Assembly: GCF_001418225.1 (NCBI RefSeq)
Contig: NZ_LIPT01000003.1
Span: forward strand, 186,001-250,000
Origin: Pannonibacter indicus
GTDB lineage: Bacteria; Pseudomonadota; Alphaproteobacteria; Rhizobiales; Stappiaceae
DNA: 64,000 bases
Direction: 5' to 3'
Shown here: in pieces, positions 63,250 through 64,000 of the stretch
Layout: each line of letters starts with the position of its first letter
How positions within the stretch are numbered: the first letter of the stretch is position 1
Position numbers and translations under genes: made by a program
Notes under the pieces: model-generated
What the model was told of the DNA's origin: nothing
What the model saw: only the letters and a program-made list of their open reading frames with translations
The model's database searches: none

Positions 63250-64000
63250 ATGAAACGTTTCATTATCGGGCTTATTGCCATTGCGATCGTAGGTGGCCTT
63301 GGATACGGCGCCTGGTGGTTCGACAACTTCCGCGCCAGCATGATTCAGGCGTTCTTCGCGCAGCCGCGTCCGCCGATCACCGTTTCGGCGCTGACCGTTG
63401 AGCCGGAGCGGGTAGAGCCCGTGATCCAATCCATCGGCACGATCCGCGCGCGTCAGGGCGTGGACGTGCCGGCCAGAACGTCGGGCATCATCAAGGAAAT
63501 CCTGTTCACCTCCAATCAGGACGTTGAAAAGGGCGAGCTGCTGGTGCAGCTCGATGATGAGACCGAACAGGCCGACATGATCGCCGCCAAGGCGAACGAG
63601 GCCCGTGACGCACAGGCGCTGAGCCGTGCCTCTGCGCTGAACACCCGTGGCTTCAGCTCCACTTCGGAGCTGGATAATGCCACGGCAGCGCTGGACGCCT
63701 CCCGCTCGCAGGTTGAGCGCGTGCAGGCGGCCATTAATCTGAAGAAGATCGTTGCGCCCTTCTCTGGCACCATCGGCATTGCCAAGGTTGATGAGGGCCA
63801 GTTCCTGCAGGCAGGCACCACGATTGCCACGCTTCAGGATCTGAAGGTCATGAAGGTGGACTTCACCATCCCCGAGCAGCAGCTTCCGCTCGTCAGCATT
63901 GGCCAGGAGATCAGGGCAAGCCTGACGGAAGGCGGGTTCAGCCACCGCGGCGAGATCACGGGTATCGATCCCAAGATCGACCCGCAGTCGCGCCTCGTCT
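63250..64000 (+). CDS. RND efflux periplasmic adaptor (membrane fusion protein), partial
   Basis: The first 250 codons of an efflux adaptor that continues past the right edge. An N-terminal membrane anchor is MKRFIIGLIAIAIVGGLGYG, followed by VSALTVEPERVEPVIQSIGTI. The lipoyl-like half-motifs are VDVPARTSGIIKEILF and IVAPFSGTIGIAKVDEGQFL, flanking a short helical hairpin (KANEARDAQALSRASALNTRG). The barrel segment starts VMKVDFTIPEQQLPLV. It bridges an RND pump and an outer-membrane channel. The short hairpin and anchor resemble AcrA/MexH-like adaptors. A start five codons earlier (63235) is possible. The pump gene should lie just beyond the window. Confidence 0.92.
   Translation, partial: MKRFIIGLIAIAIVGGLGYGAWWFDNFRASMIQAFFAQPRPPITVSALTVEPERVEPVIQSIGTIRARQGVDVPARTSGIIKEILFTSNQDVEKGELLVQLDDETEQADMIAAKANEARDAQALSRASALNTRGFSSTSELDNATAALDASRSQVERVQAAINLKKIVAPFSGTIGIAKVDEGQFLQAGTTIATLQDLKVMKVDFTIPEQQLPLVSIGQEIRASLTEGGFSHRGEITGIDPKIDPQSRLV

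Overview
The window is a gene-dense, GC-rich stretch of bacterial chromosome with no phage, insertion sequence or CRISPR array that I can see. Several features point to an alphaproteobacterium, probably Hyphomicrobiales (Rhizobiales) and possibly near Stappiaceae/Pannonibacter; the genus is a guess. These are a BA14K-type surface protein, DUF1344 and DUF3095 proteins, phasins with TGC-N3-GCA (PhaR-like) operators, an Irr/ICE-like iron box, a PdhS-like cytoplasmic histidine kinase, and a tRNA-His without a G at position -1. Many genes start at an internal ATG or GTG chosen here by Shine-Dalgarno position.

Layout. 1-0.8 kb: two tandem BLUF blue-light sensors, the first cut by the window edge. 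0.9-11.3 kb: housekeeping genes (SDR oxidoreductase, periplasmic CpdB, Mrp-type Fe-S carrier ATPase, DMT and MFS transporters, MoaA, photolyase, DUF971, L,D-transpeptidase). 11.5-15.2 kb: class I fumarase and a YceI-cytochrome b561-YceI operon. 15.4-15.8 kb: a guanidine-II (mini-ykkC) riboswitch-like leader in front of a SugE/Gdx guanidinium exporter. 15.8-24 kb: thiolase, three glycosyltransferase-type genes, a doubly degenerate REC/HD-GYP protein, a flavoprotein, a YaiI-family protein and a BA14K protein.

24.2-33.9 kb is a polyamine (putrescine) module: an aminotransferase, two gamma-glutamylputrescine synthetase-like genes on either side of a GntR/FCD regulator, and a PotFGHI ABC importer. 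Both catabolic promoters carry a GTGATCAC palindrome over the -10 region, so the regulator probably controls uptake and breakdown together. A gamma-glutamyltransferase lies at 37.8-39.5 kb.

34-47 kb holds a TauE/SafE-type permease, a GNAT/CelD-type acyltransferase, a two-subunit 3-oxoacid CoA-transferase, a membrane GGDEF-EAL protein, a ferric-iron ABC transporter (binding protein and permease, no ATPase) with an ICE-like box, and two phasins. The CoA-transferase and both phasin genes share a TGC-N3-GCA palindrome upstream, which suggests a common polyhydroxybutyrate/acetoacetate regulon.

47-64 kb: a 1373-residue multi-PAS histidine kinase with long acidic disordered linkers, tRNA-His, an HTH-RibB-pseudoRibA fusion, AroC, DUF3095 (cyclase-like), DUF1344, histidine phosphatase, FabI, an FAD-linked oxidase, an acyl-CoA dehydrogenase, XseA, and a TetR regulator divergent from an RND efflux adaptor that runs off the right edge. 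I found no large undescribed multi-gene system. The items most worth following are the RibB fusion, the degenerate REC/HD-GYP protein, the polyamine and TGC-N3-GCA regulons and the guanidine leader.
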